From: Actinacidiphila acididurans
Lineage (GTDB): Bacteria; Actinomycetota; Actinomycetes; Streptomycetales; Streptomycetaceae
Direction of reading: 5' to 3'
Length of the DNA stretch: 64,000 bases
NCBI RefSeq assembly: GCF_016918855.1
Contig: NZ_JADKYB010000025.1
Coordinates: 85,677-149,676 of the forward strand
Below are positions 1 through 8,574 of the stretch, one piece after another (the stretch's first letter is position 1; every line of letters begins with the position of its first letter). The position numbers and the translations under genes were made by a program. The notes below the pieces were generated by a model. The model was given only the letters and a program-made list of their open reading frames with translations. It did no database searches and was not told the origin of the DNA.

Positions 1-1128
1 GCGCCGGTAGCCCTCCAGCAGTTCCAGCTTGGCGACCCAGTCCAGCTCGCCGGCCAGGCTCATTGGATCGCGCTCCAGCCGGTTCAGCACGTCCTCCCAG
101 CGGCCCAGGACGTCCCTGGTCTGCTCGTCGGCGTCCGAGCCGTAGCGCTCCTCGACGTATTTGCGGGCCAGCTCGTAGTACTCCATCTGGAGCTGCACGG
201 CGGTCAGGGTGCGGCCGTTGCGCAGCGTGACCAGGCGTTTGAGCCCGGGGTCGTGGGAGACCTCGTGCAGGGTGCGCACGGGCTGGTCCACGGCCAGGTC
301 GACCTTGATGAAGGCGTCCTCGATCATGGACAGCACCAGCGAGGTGGTGCCCAGCTTGAGGTAGGTGGACAGCTCGGAGAGGTTGGCGTCGCCGATGATC
401 ACGTGCAGCCGGCGGTACTTCTCGGCGTCGGAGTGCGGCTCGTCCCGGGTGTTGATGATGGGCCGTTTGAGGGTCGTCTCCAGCCCCACCTCGACCTCGA
501 AGTAGTCGGCCCGCTGGCTGAGCTGGAAGCCGTCCTCGTGGCCGTCCTGGCCGATGCCGACCCGGCCCGCGCCGGTGACGACCTGGCGGGAGACGAAGAA
601 GGGCGTCAGGTGGCGCACGATGTCGGAGAACGGCGTCTCCCGCTTCATCAGGTAGTTCTCGTGCGTGCCGTAGGAGGCGCCCTTGTTGTCGGTGTTGTTC
701 TTGTACAGGTGGATCGGCTGGGCGCCGGGGAGCTGGGCGGCCCGCATCGCCGCCTCGGCCATGATCCGCTCGCCGGCCTTGTCCCACAGCACCGCGTCGC
801 GCGGGTTGGTCACTTCGGGTGACGAGTACTCCGGATGGGCGTGGTCGACGTAGAGCCGCGCGCCATTGGTGAGGATGACGTTGGCCAGGCCGATGTCCTC
901 GTCGGTGAGCTGGGTGGTGTCCGCCGCGTCCCGGGCCAGGTCGAAGCCGCGGGCGTCCCGCAGCGGATTCTCTTCCTCGAAGTCCCACCGGGCCCGCCGC
1001 GCCCGGTGCATCGCCGCCGCGTAGGCGTTGACGATCTGGGACGAGGTGAGCATGGCATTGGCGTTCGGGTGGCCGGGAACGGAGATGCCGTACTCCGTCT
1101 CGATGCCCATTACTCGCCGTACGGTCAT
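1..1128 (-). CDS. dop: Depupylase / Pup deamidase Dop (3' end outside window)
   Basis: The reading frame opens with ATG at 1128 and runs without a stop to the window edge, so 376 residues of the N-terminal part are present. The start MTVRRVMGIETEYGIS and the later segment YVDHAHPEYSSPE are typical of the carboxylate-amine ligase-like Dop/PafA family; the N-terminus fits Dop rather than PafA. In actinobacteria Dop deamidates the C-terminal Gln of Pup and removes Pup from tagged proteins, in the cytoplasm. A GGAGG ribosome site lies a few bases before the ATG. The gene follows arc by 96 bp on the same strand, the usual proteasome-locus order; pup and prcBA would lie beyond the left edge. Confidence 0.93.
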   Translation of the reverse strand, partial: MTVRRVMGIETEYGISVPGHPNANAMLTSSQIVNAYAAAMHRARRARWDFEEENPLRDARGFDLARDAADTTQLTDEDIGLANVILTNGARLYVDHAHPEYSSPEVTNPRDAVLWDKAGERIMAEAAMRAAQLPGAQPIHLYKNNTDNKGASYGTHENYLMKRETPFSDIVRHLTPFFVSRQVVTGAGRVGIGQDGHEDGFQLSQRADYFEVEVGLETTLKRPIINTRDEPHSDAEKYRRLHVIIGDANLSELSTYLKLGTTSLVLSMIEDAFIKVDLAVDQPVRTLHEVSHDPGLKRLVTLRNGRTLTAVQLQMEYYELARKYVEERYGSDADEQTRDVLGRWEDVLNRLERDPMSLAGELDWVAKLELLEGYRR

Positions 1129-1176
1129 GCGGACCCTCCTTGCCCGGCTCCGGTCCCGTGCGGGCCGGAAAACACA

Positions 1177-1214
1177 CCGGCTGCGGGTACCCGCGGTCGG
1201 GGCCCCGCAGCCGG
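1177..1214 (-). terminator. Hairpin between arc and dop
   Basis: Two perfect 11-bp arms (CCGGCTGCGGG and CCCGCAGCCGG) are separated by 16 bases, directly after the arc stop and about 50 bases before the dop start. There is no T-tract. It could be a partial terminator or an mRNA-processing or stabilising stem inside the arc-dop transcript. Confidence 0.45.
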
Positions 1215-1224
1215 AGGGTAGTGC

Positions 1225-2991
1225 TTACAGATACTGTCCGGTGTTCGCCACGGTGTCGATGGAGCGTCCGGTGTCCGCTCCCTGCTTTCCGGTCACCAGG
1301 GTGCGGATGAACACGATCCGCTCGCCCTTCTTGCCGGAGATCCGGGCCCAGTCGTCGGGGTTGGTGGTGTTGGGCAGGTCCTCGTTCTCCTTGAACTCGT
1401 CGACGCAGGCGGCGAGCAGGTGGGAGACGCGCATGCCCCGCTGACCGTGGTCCAGGAAGTCCTTGATCGCCATCTTCTTGGCCCGGTCCACGATGTTCTG
1501 GATCATCGCTCCGGAGTTGAAGTCCTTGAAGTACAGGACCTCCTTGTCACCGTTGGCGTAGGTGACCTCCAGGAAGCGGTTCTCCTCGGTCTCGGAGTAC
1601 ATCCGCTCCACCACGGACTGGATCATGGCGTCCACGGTGGCCGCGGTGGACCCGCCGTGCTCGGCCAGGTCCTCGGCGTGCAGCGGCAGGGTGTCCAGCA
1701 GATACTTGGAGAAGATGTCCTGGGCGGCCTCGGCGTCCGGACGCTCAATCTTGATCTTCACGTCCAGCCGGCCCGGGCGCAGGATCGCGGGGTCGATCAT
1801 GTCCTCGCGGTTGGAGGCGCCGATCACGATCACGTTCTCCAGGCCCTCGACGCCGTCGATCTCGGCGAGGAGCTGGGGAACGATGGTGTTCTCCACGTCC
1901 GAGCTCACCCCGGAGCCACGGGTGCGGAACAGCGACTCCATCTCGTCGAAGAAGACGATGACGGGGGTGCCCTCGCCCGCCTTCTCCCGGGCCCGCTGGA
2001 AGACCAGGCGGATCTGCCGCTCGGTCTCGCCCACGTACTTGTTGAGCAGCTCGGGGCCCTTGATGTTCAGGAAGTAGCTCTTGCCGGCCGGCTGCCCGGT
2101 CACCTCGGCGACCTTCTTGGCCAGCGAGTTGGCCACCGCCTTGGCGATCAGCGTCTTGCCGCAGCCGGGCGGGCCGTAGAGCAGCACGCCCTTGGGCGGC
2201 CGCAGTTCGTATTCCTTGAACAGGTCGGCGTGCAGGTACGGCAGTTCCACCGCGTCGCGGATCTGCTCGATCTGGTTTCCCAGGCCGCCGATCTGCTGGT
2301 ACTGGATGTCGGGAACCTCTTCGAGGACGAGCTCCTCGACCTCGCTCTTGGGCACGCGCTCGTACACGTAGCCGGAGCGGGGTTCGAGCAGCAGCGCGTC
2401 GCCGGTGCGCAGGGTGCCGTCGAGCAGCGGCTCGGCCAGCCGGACCACGCGCTCCTCGTCGGTGTGCCCGATCACCAGCGCCCGATCGCCGTCCTCAAGG
2501 ATCTCCTTGAGGGTGACGATGTCGCCGATGAGCTCGAACTCCATGGCCTGAACCACGTTCAGCGCCTCGTTGAGCATCACTTCCTGGCCGCGCTGGATGG
2601 CGTCCAGCTCGACCGCGGGACTCACGTTCACCCGGAGCTTGCGGCCACCGGTGAAGATGTCCGCCGTGCCGTCGTCGTTGGCCTGCAGGAACACGCCGAA
2701 GCCGGCCGGCGGCTGCGCGAGCCGGTCGACCTCCTCCTTGAGGGCCACGATCTGGTCGCGGGCCTCGCGGAGCGTGCTCGCCAGCCGTTCGTTCTGCGCG
2801 GACACGCCTGCCAGGTTGGTCTGCAGCTCGACGATCCGCTCTTCGAGAATCCTCGTGTGCCGCGGAGAGTCGGCGAGCTTGCGTCGCAGGACGGCGATCT
2901 CCTGCTCAAGAAAGGCGACCTGGCTCATGGGGTCTTCCGATCCACGAGCGGGTCGGCCGCCACGGTTGATGTCGTCGTCGTGGGCCGCCAC
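1225..2991 (-). CDS. arc: Proteasome-associated AAA ATPase ARC/Mpa
   Basis: 588 residues from a GTG start at 2991 (VAAHDDD...), chosen because GGAGGAGGTGAGG precedes it; an in-frame ATG 18 bases upstream is less likely because it overlaps that ribosome site. Order of parts: N-terminal coiled coil (about 25-90) that binds Pup, tandem OB folds, then one AAA domain with Walker A GPPGCGKT (about 273-280), Walker B VIVFFDEMES and an arginine-finger region. The protein ends in GQYL, with the penultimate Tyr that docks into the 20S core. It unfolds pupylated proteins for the proteasome. It is upstream of dop on the same strand and divergent from the ferredoxin gene. Confidence 0.96.
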   Translation of the reverse strand: MAAHDDDINRGGRPARGSEDPMSQVAFLEQEIAVLRRKLADSPRHTRILEERIVELQTNLAGVSAQNERLASTLREARDQIVALKEEVDRLAQPPAGFGVFLQANDDGTADIFTGGRKLRVNVSPAVELDAIQRGQEVMLNEALNVVQAMEFELIGDIVTLKEILEDGDRALVIGHTDEERVVRLAEPLLDGTLRTGDALLLEPRSGYVYERVPKSEVEELVLEEVPDIQYQQIGGLGNQIEQIRDAVELPYLHADLFKEYELRPPKGVLLYGPPGCGKTLIAKAVANSLAKKVAEVTGQPAGKSYFLNIKGPELLNKYVGETERQIRLVFQRAREKAGEGTPVIVFFDEMESLFRTRGSGVSSDVENTIVPQLLAEIDGVEGLENVIVIGASNREDMIDPAILRPGRLDVKIKIERPDAEAAQDIFSKYLLDTLPLHAEDLAEHGGSTAATVDAMIQSVVERMYSETEENRFLEVTYANGDKEVLYFKDFNSGAMIQNIVDRAKKMAIKDFLDHGQRGMRVSHLLAACVDEFKENEDLPNTTNPDDWARISGKKGERIVFIRTLVTGKQGADTGRSIDTVANTGQYL

Positions 2992-3047
2992 GGTCCTCAC
3001 CTCCTCCAAGGGGAGCTGGACGTTCCCAGACCCTACCTGGGCTGGTG

Positions 3048-3061
3048 GGGGTTGAAACCCC
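3048..3061. promoter_or_regulatory. 14-nt palindrome upstream of arc
   Basis: GGGGTT GA AACCCC is a perfect inverted repeat 57 bp before the arc start, in the divergent region between arc and the ferredoxin gene. Its position allows an operator role, but no regulator is identified. Confidence 0.25.
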
Positions 3062-3299
3062 TAGATCACAAAGACGATCGCGGTGTGTCCGATCTTCACC
3101 CTTGCGCACGTCCCTCCGCCACTGGGATACCCGCCGATCTCCATCCGGAAGCCGCCGGTTGTATCGTCGTTTCGGTCAACAGCCGCCGGGGGCGGATGCT
3201 TCCCGGGTCGGTTGCCGGTGGATTGCCGGGTTGCTGCCCGAGGTGCCCACGGGCTGCTTCCCAAAGGTGTGCAACGACTAACGGCAGGCGAGGGTTTCC

Positions 3300-3593
3300 G
3301 TGAGCGACAAGAAGGCCGACGCGGCACTCGAGGTCTGGATCGATCAGGACCTGTGCACGGGCGACGGCATCTGCGTGCAGTACGCGCCCGAAGTGTTCGA
3401 GCTGGACATCGACGGTCTCGCCTACGTCAAGGGTGACGACGACGAGCTGCGACAGTCCCCAGGTGCCACCGTACCCGTTCCCCTGGCGTTGCTGCGGGAC
3501 GTGGCGGACTCGGCCCGGGAGTGCCCGGGCGACTGCATCCATGTACGGCGGGTCGCCGACCGCGTCGAGGTGTACGGCCCGGACGCGGAATAA
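3300..3593 (+). CDS. Small Fe-S ferredoxin
   Basis: 97 residues from a GTG start preceded by GGCGAGG. The N-terminal cluster motif is C19-x5-C25 and the C-terminal one is C75-P, with an extra Cys at 79 (ECPGDC). Three cluster ligands in this pattern are typical of actinobacterial [3Fe-4S] ferredoxins that feed electrons to cytochromes P450; the extra Cys79 leaves a [4Fe-4S] form possible. No P450 or reductase gene is nearby, so the partner is unknown. It stands alone, divergent from arc, and is followed by a GC hairpin and a long palindrome. Confidence 0.88.
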   Translation: MSDKKADAALEVWIDQDLCTGDGICVQYAPEVFELDIDGLAYVKGDDDELRQSPGATVPVPLALLRDVADSARECPGDCIHVRRVADRVEVYGPDAE

Positions 3594-3662
3594 GGGGCCC
3601 GTGCGGCCGCCCCGCCGCCGCTTCGGCGGGCGGGAGCGGCGGTGTTTGTTCGCTCAGCGCGT

Positions 3663-3692
3663 AGCGCGGGCCCGGGCGCCCGGGCCCGCGCT
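3663..3692. terminator. Perfect 30-nt palindrome, bidirectional terminator
   Basis: Two 15-base arms (AGCGCGGGCCCGGGC and its exact complement) meet with no spacer between the convergent ferredoxin and secreted-protein genes; TTT follows on the plus side. A second, shorter stem (CCGCCG CTT CGGCGG, 3615-3629) lies nearer the ferredoxin stop. Together they probably end transcription from both sides. Confidence 0.65.
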
Positions 3693-3731
3693 TTGCTCTC
3701 GGGCCCCAGATGCGGACCCCAGAGGCGGGCC

Positions 3732-4304
3732 TCAGATGCTGTTGGCCGCCGGTGCGGGTATGGCCACGTAGCGTCCGTCGCGCCACTCCCAGGAGTAGTC
3801 GCGCCGCAGGTCGGGGCAGCAGCGGGGAGTGGAGTCGCTGGAGAAGCCCAGGACGGTCGCGCGGACCGTGCGGCCCTGGAGCCGGAAATCGGTGATCTCC
3901 CGGTCCTCCTTGGGGTTGACCAGCATTTCCACGATCCGCGGGGCGCCGCCGGCGGCCGCGGACGCTGCTATCACGTAGACGCCGCTGGGCGGGGTGCCCA
4001 CGTCGGAGTGGCAGCGCACCACGGCCACGGTCTCCGGCCGCCCGTCGCCGTCCAGGTCACCAGAGACGTGGGCTATGACGTCCACCGCGGCGCCCGGGGC
4101 GCAGGTCAGCGGGTAGGCGACCGCGTGCGGGTCGGGGGCGGCCGCCGGGTGGGCCGGCGGCCGGGCGGCCGCGGTGGGAGAGGCGTCGGCGGGCTGCACC
4201 AGGGCGGCGGCTGCGACCACCGCGCCCAGGGCGGCGGCGGTGCTGATCCAGTGCACGGTACGGGCGCGAGTGTGCGGAAGGGACGGACCTGAGGGCGACT
4301 GCAC
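3732..4304 (-). CDS. Secreted hypothetical protein
   Basis: 190 residues. The N-terminus has basic residues, then a hydrophobic stretch (about 20-36) and an Ala-rich segment ending in QPADA, which looks like a cleavable signal peptide; a Pro/Ala linker follows. The mature part carries SGDLDGDGRPE, an FG-GAP-like acidic repeat, and paired Cys (RCCPD). No catalytic motif is seen. I do not recognise a named family; a similar protein is often found beside the Streptomyces proteasome locus. It is transcribed alone, convergent with the ferredoxin gene. Confidence 0.75.
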   Translation of the reverse strand: MQSPSGPSLPHTRARTVHWISTAAALGAVVAAAALVQPADASPTAAARPPAHPAAAPDPHAVAYPLTCAPGAAVDVIAHVSGDLDGDGRPETVAVVRCHSDVGTPPSGVYVIAASAAAGGAPRIVEMLVNPKEDREITDFRLQGRTVRATVLGFSSDSTPRCCPDLRRDYSWEWRDGRYVAIPAPAANSI

Positions 4305-4514
4305 TCGCCTGGCTCCTGGGGTCGGTCGGTGGGGGTGGCCAGCATCGTGCCATACGTCACACCGCCGCGGTACGCGGGGGGTGCGCCGGAGCGCGTGGAG
4401 TGACGGGCGGAGCGCCGCGCGGCTGCGGAGGGCCGCCGCGGGATGTCCGGTAAGTGAACAAACCCGCGGCGGCTCGGTGAAGTTGGCCGAAACAGTGCCC
4501 TCCGGGCGCCGGGT

Positions 4515-5420
4515 TCAGTCCCGGTCGGCGCCGCTGCCGCTGCCCGGCCCGGCGTAGTCCTCGCCGTAGGCGCCCTTGGCGGGGCGGCGGCGGCGCAGCG
4601 GGGGCTCGACGCCGTCGGCGAGGCGGCGGGCGGTGAGCAGGAAGCCGGTGTGGCCGATCATCCGGTGGTCGGGGCGGACCGCCAGGCCCTCCACGTGCCA
4701 GGTGCGGACCATGGTCTCCCAGGCGGCCGGCTCGTTGAAGGAGCCGTGCTCGCGGATCGACTCGACGGTCCGGGCGAGCTGGGTGGTGGTGGCCACGTAG
4801 GCGCACAGGATGCCGCCGGGCACCAGGGCCTTGGACACGGCCTCAAGGCACTCCCAGGGGGCGAGCATGTCCAGGATGACCCGGTCCACCTCGGTGTCGG
4901 AGAGGTTGTCCTGGAGGTCGCCGACGGTCAGCCGCCAGGCGGGGTGCGGGCCGCCGAAGTAGCGCTCGACGTTCTGGGTGGCGATCTCGGCGAAGTCCGC
5001 CCGGCGCTCGTAACTGTGCAGCATGCCGTGGTCACCGATCGCGCGCAGCAGGAAGCTGCTCAGCGATCCCGAGCCCACCCCGGCCTCGACGACGCGCGCG
5101 CCGGGGAAGATGTCGGCCATGGCCAGGATCTGCCCCGCGTCCTTGGGGTAGACCACGGCGGCGCCGCGGGGCATGGACAGGACGTAGTCGGGGAGCAGCG
5201 GGCGCAGCGCGAGGTAGGCGACGTTTCCCGTGGTTCGGACAACACTGCCCTCGGGGGCCCCGATCAGCTCGTCGTGCGGGAAGGCGCCCTTGTGGGTGTG
5301 GAACTGCTTCCCGGCTTCGAGCGTGAAGGTGTAGTGGCGTCCCTTGGGGTCGGTGAGCTGGACCTGGTCCCCGACTTTGAAGGGCCCGCGACGGCGGGCG
5401 GCACCAGTCGGTTCGGACAT
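4515..5420 (-). CDS. trmI: tRNA (adenine-58-N1)-methyltransferase TrmI
   Basis: 301 residues. An N-terminal beta domain (GDQVQLTDPKGRHYTF) is followed by a Rossmann methyltransferase domain with the SAM loop VVEAGVGSGSLSSF (about residues 109-122) and the motif LDMLAPWE. This matches TrmI, which makes m1A58 in the T loop of tRNA as a tetramer. The C-terminus is an unusual basic then Gly/Ser-rich tail (RRRRPAKG..., GSGSGAD). In actinobacteria the gene sits near the proteasome locus, as here. It ends about 210 bp before the start of the secreted-protein gene on the same strand. Confidence 0.93.
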   Translation of the reverse strand: MSEPTGAARRRGPFKVGDQVQLTDPKGRHYTFTLEAGKQFHTHKGAFPHDELIGAPEGSVVRTTGNVAYLALRPLLPDYVLSMPRGAAVVYPKDAGQILAMADIFPGARVVEAGVGSGSLSSFLLRAIGDHGMLHSYERRADFAEIATQNVERYFGGPHPAWRLTVGDLQDNLSDTEVDRVILDMLAPWECLEAVSKALVPGGILCAYVATTTQLARTVESIREHGSFNEPAAWETMVRTWHVEGLAVRPDHRMIGHTGFLLTARRLADGVEPPLRRRRPAKGAYGEDYAGPGSGSGADRD

Positions 5421-5513
5421 GAACCCACCCTATCCGGCCCGGCGGGGCGCCCGTACCGCCAGCGCGCCTGCCGCGGCCGGCCGCCGTGCCGCCCCCGGGC
5501 TCAGCGGGACAGC

Positions 5514-6719
5514 TCAGCCGGACTCGCTGCGGGACATCGCGGCCAGGAAGGCGCGCTCGACGTCCGCGGTGGACAGCACCCCGTAGATCTCGCCGGTGGG
5601 CTCGACGACCAGGTACTCGCTGGCGGGGTTGGCGCGCAGCCGGTCCAGCAGGTCCTCGCCGGTCAGCTCGGCGGAGACCCGCATGCCGGGGGTGAGGTCC
5701 TGGGCCAGGCCGCTGACCACGACCCAGGGGCGGCGGTGCTCGGGGATGCCGGCGATGGCCGATTCGCGCACCAGGGCGGTGGGGGTGCCGCGGCCGTCGA
5801 CCACGACCAGGGCGCGGGCGCCGGCCTCGTTGGCCCGGCGCAGCGCCTCGGACAGCGGGGTGTCGGAGTTGACCGGGACGGCCCGCCGGGTCAGGGTGCG
5901 GGCGGCCAGGCCGGGCAGCCGTTCGCGCAGCCGGGCCATCCGCAGGCTGTTGCCGGCGCCGGTCCAGATGATCGCGGCCAGGATCGCGGCGAGCAGGGCG
6001 TCGGTGAGCGAGCCGCCCCCGCCGCCGTCACCGTTGATGCCGCCCTCGTACGACAGCAGCGGCATCCCGATCAGTACGGCCAGCGCCAGCGCCCGGCCGA
6101 CCCAGGCAGCGGCCACGGTGCCGGTCATCGGCTTGCCGCTGATCTTCCAGACCACGGCCCGCAGCATCCGGCCGCCGTCCAGCGGCAGCCCGGGCAGGAA
6201 GTTGAAGATGGCAACGATCAAGTTGCTCACCATGAGCCCGGCGAGCAGCACGCCGGGCACGGTGCCGGCCTCGACCAGTTGCATCCCGCCGAAGAACAGC
6301 GCGGCCAGCACCAGCGACAGCAGCGGTCCGACGAAGGCCAGCACGAATTCCCGGCCCGGGGTGTCGGACTCCTTCTCGATCTCCGAGATGCCGCCGAAGA
6401 ACTGGAGCTGGATGCGGCGCACGGGCAGCTTGAAGCGCAGCGCGGCGACCGTGTGGGCCAGCTCGTGCACCAGGACGGAGGCGTAGAAGGCGACGGCGAA
6501 GAACAGCGACACCAGGTAGCGGACGTTGCCCAGCTCGGGCAGCACGGTGTCGAGCTGGCCGCCGAAGACCCAGGTGATCAGCGCGGCGACCAGGAACCAG
6601 CTCGGGGCCACGTAGATGGGGACCCCGAAGAAGCGGCCCATCAGGATGCCGCCGCCGGCCTCTCGCTGCGGGGCACCGGTCCCGCCGTCCTCGCCCGGCG
6701 GCTGGCCGCTCTCGCTCAC
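5514..6719 (-). CDS. Site-2 protease-like M50 membrane metalloprotease with CBS domains
   Basis: 401 residues from GTG 6719 (VSESGQPP), chosen because GAGGGG lies just before it; a longer frame to 7049 is only open, not coding-like. The Zn motif HELAH is at residues 85-89 within a membrane segment, and GLPLDGG supplies the second (NPDG-type) motif. About six hydrophobic segments are followed by a pair of CBS domains in the last 150 residues. The family cuts substrates within the membrane; in actinobacteria this CBS form is a conserved neighbour of the proteasome genes, but its substrate is not known to me. It diverges from the RecB-like gene. Confidence 0.88.
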   Translation of the reverse strand: MSESGQPPGEDGGTGAPQREAGGGILMGRFFGVPIYVAPSWFLVAALITWVFGGQLDTVLPELGNVRYLVSLFFAVAFYASVLVHELAHTVAALRFKLPVRRIQLQFFGGISEIEKESDTPGREFVLAFVGPLLSLVLAALFFGGMQLVEAGTVPGVLLAGLMVSNLIVAIFNFLPGLPLDGGRMLRAVVWKISGKPMTGTVAAAWVGRALALAVLIGMPLLSYEGGINGDGGGGGSLTDALLAAILAAIIWTGAGNSLRMARLRERLPGLAARTLTRRAVPVNSDTPLSEALRRANEAGARALVVVDGRGTPTALVRESAIAGIPEHRRPWVVVSGLAQDLTPGMRVSAELTGEDLLDRLRANPASEYLVVEPTGEIYGVLSTADVERAFLAAMSRSESG

Positions 6720-6926
6720 TGGTTCCCCTCGTCGCTGGTCAGGACCCTCGCTCCGCATCATGTGGCACGAGCGGCTCTGTGACCATGCTATTGCGCCGGG
6801 CCGGTGGGCACGTACGGACGGTCGCCGGGCGGGGTCCGGTGGGGCGGGCCGCCGGTGCGACCTCGGTCCCGGCCGGTTGTCCACAGGCCGGGGCGGGCGC
6901 CGGCCCCGGCTGTCGGTGGCAGGCCG

Positions 6927-6932
6927 TAGGGT
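6927..6932 (+). promoter_or_regulatory. Candidate -10 of a leaderless promoter
   Basis: TAGGGT ends eight bases before the ATG of the RecB-like gene and no ribosome site is present in between. This spacing fits actinobacterial leaderless transcription, where the first base of the mRNA is at or near the start codon. Confidence 0.35.
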
Positions 6933-6940
6933 CTGCTGCC

Positions 6941-7858
6941 ATGGGGACCCCGACGCAGAGCATCCCGCCCGAGGACAGCCGGCCCGAGGACAGCCGGCCC
7001 AGGAGCATTCCGCCGCGCCCGCCGACGTCGCTGTCGCCGTCGCGGGCACAGGACTTCATGCGCTGCCCACTGCTGTACCGGCTGCGGGTCATCGACCGGC
7101 TGCCGGAGAAGCCCAGCGAGGCGGCCACCAAGGGCACGGTGGTGCACGCCGTGCTGGAGCGGCTGTTCGACGCGCCGGCGGCGCAGCGGACCGCGCTGCG
7201 GGCCACCGGCATGGTCGAGGGCGAGTGGGAGCGGCTGCTGGCGGCCCGCCCGGAGCTGGCGGAGCTGTTCGCGGCGGCCGGGCCGCAGGCGCTGGCCACC
7301 TGGCTGGACAGTGCCCGCGCCCTGGTGGAGCGCTGGTTCACCCTGGAGGACCCGACCCGGCTGGAGCCGGCCGAGCGCGAGCTGTACGTGGAGACGGTGC
7401 TGGAGTCCGGGCTGACCCTGCGCGGCTACGTGGACCGGCTGGACGTCGCGCCGGCCAACGGCGACCTGCGGGTGGTGGACTACAAGACCGGCAAGGCCCC
7501 GCGCCCGGAGTACGCGGACGAGCCGCTGTTCCAGATGAAGTTCTACGCCCTGGTGCTGTGGCGGCTGCGAGGGCTGGTGCCGCGCCGGCTCCAGCTGGTC
7601 TACCTCGGCAGCGGGGACGTGCTGACGTACGACCCCTCGGAGGAGGACCTGCGGCGCACCGAGCGCAAGCTGCTGGCGCTGTGGGAGGCGATCAAGGAGG
7701 CGACGGCCAGCGGGGACTGGCAGCCGCGCCGCACCCCGCTGTGCGGCTGGTGCGACCACCAGGCGCTGTGTCCGGAGTTCGGCGGCACTCCCCCGCCGTA
7801 CCCGCTGGCCCTGTCACCGGGTGAGCCGCCGGCGGTGGGCCAGAATGATGCCCTCTAG
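6941..7858 (+). CDS. RecB-family exonuclease with Fe-S cluster motif
   Basis: 305 residues from ATG 6941 (MGTPTQ). The upstream in-frame extension to 6779 is rejected because it is low-complexity and the ATG fits a leaderless start. The PD-(D/E)XK nuclease core shows GYVDRLDV and the catalytic VVDYKTGKAP. A Cys near the N-terminus (MRCPLLYR) plus C-terminal LCGWCDHQALC gives the four-Cys pattern of AddB/Cas4-type [4Fe-4S] nucleases. There is no helicase domain, and no cas gene nearby. It is followed after 13 bp by a response regulator gene. Confidence 0.88.
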   Translation: MGTPTQSIPPEDSRPEDSRPRSIPPRPPTSLSPSRAQDFMRCPLLYRLRVIDRLPEKPSEAATKGTVVHAVLERLFDAPAAQRTALRATGMVEGEWERLLAARPELAELFAAAGPQALATWLDSARALVERWFTLEDPTRLEPAERELYVETVLESGLTLRGYVDRLDVAPANGDLRVVDYKTGKAPRPEYADEPLFQMKFYALVLWRLRGLVPRRLQLVYLGSGDVLTYDPSEEDLRRTERKLLALWEAIKEATASGDWQPRRTPLCGWCDHQALCPEFGGTPPPYPLALSPGEPPAVGQNDAL

Positions 7859-7871
7859 CGAAGGAGAGCCC

Positions 7872-8543
7872 GTGGCGATTCGCGTCCTGCTGGTGGACGA
7901 TCAGCCCCTGCTGCGCACCGGTTTCCGGATGATCCTGGAGGCCGAGCCGGACCTGGCCGTGGTGGGTGAGGCCGGGGACGGCCAGCAGGCCCTGGACCAG
8001 GTGCGGGCGCTCCAGCCCGACGTGGTGCTGATGGACATCCGCATGCCCCGGATGGACGGTGTGGAGGCCACCCGGCAGATCACCGGCCCGGACCGCTCGG
8101 GCCCGACCAAGGTGCTGGTGCTGACCACCTTCGACCTGGACGAGTACGTGGTGGAGGCGCTGCGGGCCGGTGCCAGCGGCTTCCTGCTCAAGGACGCGCC
8201 GGCGGCCGAGCTGGTGCAGGCGATCCGGGTGGTGGCGGCCGGCGAGGCGATGCTGGCGCCCAGCATCACCCGGCGGCTGCTGGACAAGTACGCCGGGCGG
8301 CTGCCGTCGGGCGACGAGACGGTGCCGCCGCCGGTGCGGGACCTGACCGAGCGCGAGGTGGAGGTGCTCAAGCTGGTGGCCCGCGGGCTGTCCAACGCGG
8401 AGATCGCCGCCGAGCTGTTCGTCAGCGAGACCACGGTGAAGACCCACGTGGGCCATGTGCTGACCAAGCTGGCGCTGCGCGACCGGGTGCAGGCGGCGGT
8501 GTACGCATACGAAAGCGGCCTGGTCCGCCCCGGTTCGGGCTGA
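7872..8543 (+). CDS. Orphan NarL-type response regulator
   Basis: 223 residues from GTG 7872, with AAGGAG six bases upstream. The receiver domain has acidic residues D9/D10 and phosphoacceptor D55 (VLMDIRMPRMDG). A LuxR-type helix-turn-helix follows at the C-terminus (LTEREVEVLKLVARG, then SNAEIAAELFVSETTVKTH). No histidine kinase gene lies in the window next to it, so its kinase must be elsewhere. It is 13 bp after the RecB-like gene and probably co-transcribed with it. It converges on the tandem substrate-binding protein genes. Confidence 0.92.
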   Translation: MAIRVLLVDDQPLLRTGFRMILEAEPDLAVVGEAGDGQQALDQVRALQPDVVLMDIRMPRMDGVEATRQITGPDRSGPTKVLVLTTFDLDEYVVEALRAGASGFLLKDAPAAELVQAIRVVAAGEAMLAPSITRRLLDKYAGRLPSGDETVPPPVRDLTEREVEVLKLVARGLSNAEIAAELFVSETTVKTHVGHVLTKLALRDRVQAAVYAYESGLVRPGSG

Positions 8544-8574
8544 CCCGGCCGCTCACGTCACGGCGCCTGCGGGC

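Noticed and set aside
1420..3303. 627-codon plus-strand open frame opposite arc
   Set aside because: It is the antisense shadow of arc; its His/Leu/Val/Gln-rich composition comes from GC bias and no family is recognised.
4650..6782. 710-codon plus-strand open frame opposite trmI and the M50 protease
   Set aside because: It spans two real minus-strand genes and their gap with shadow composition.
6941..7858. Cas4 nuclease
   Set aside because: The fold and Fe-S motif are alike, but no CRISPR array or other cas gene is present; it is a stand-alone RecB-family nuclease conserved beside the response regulator.
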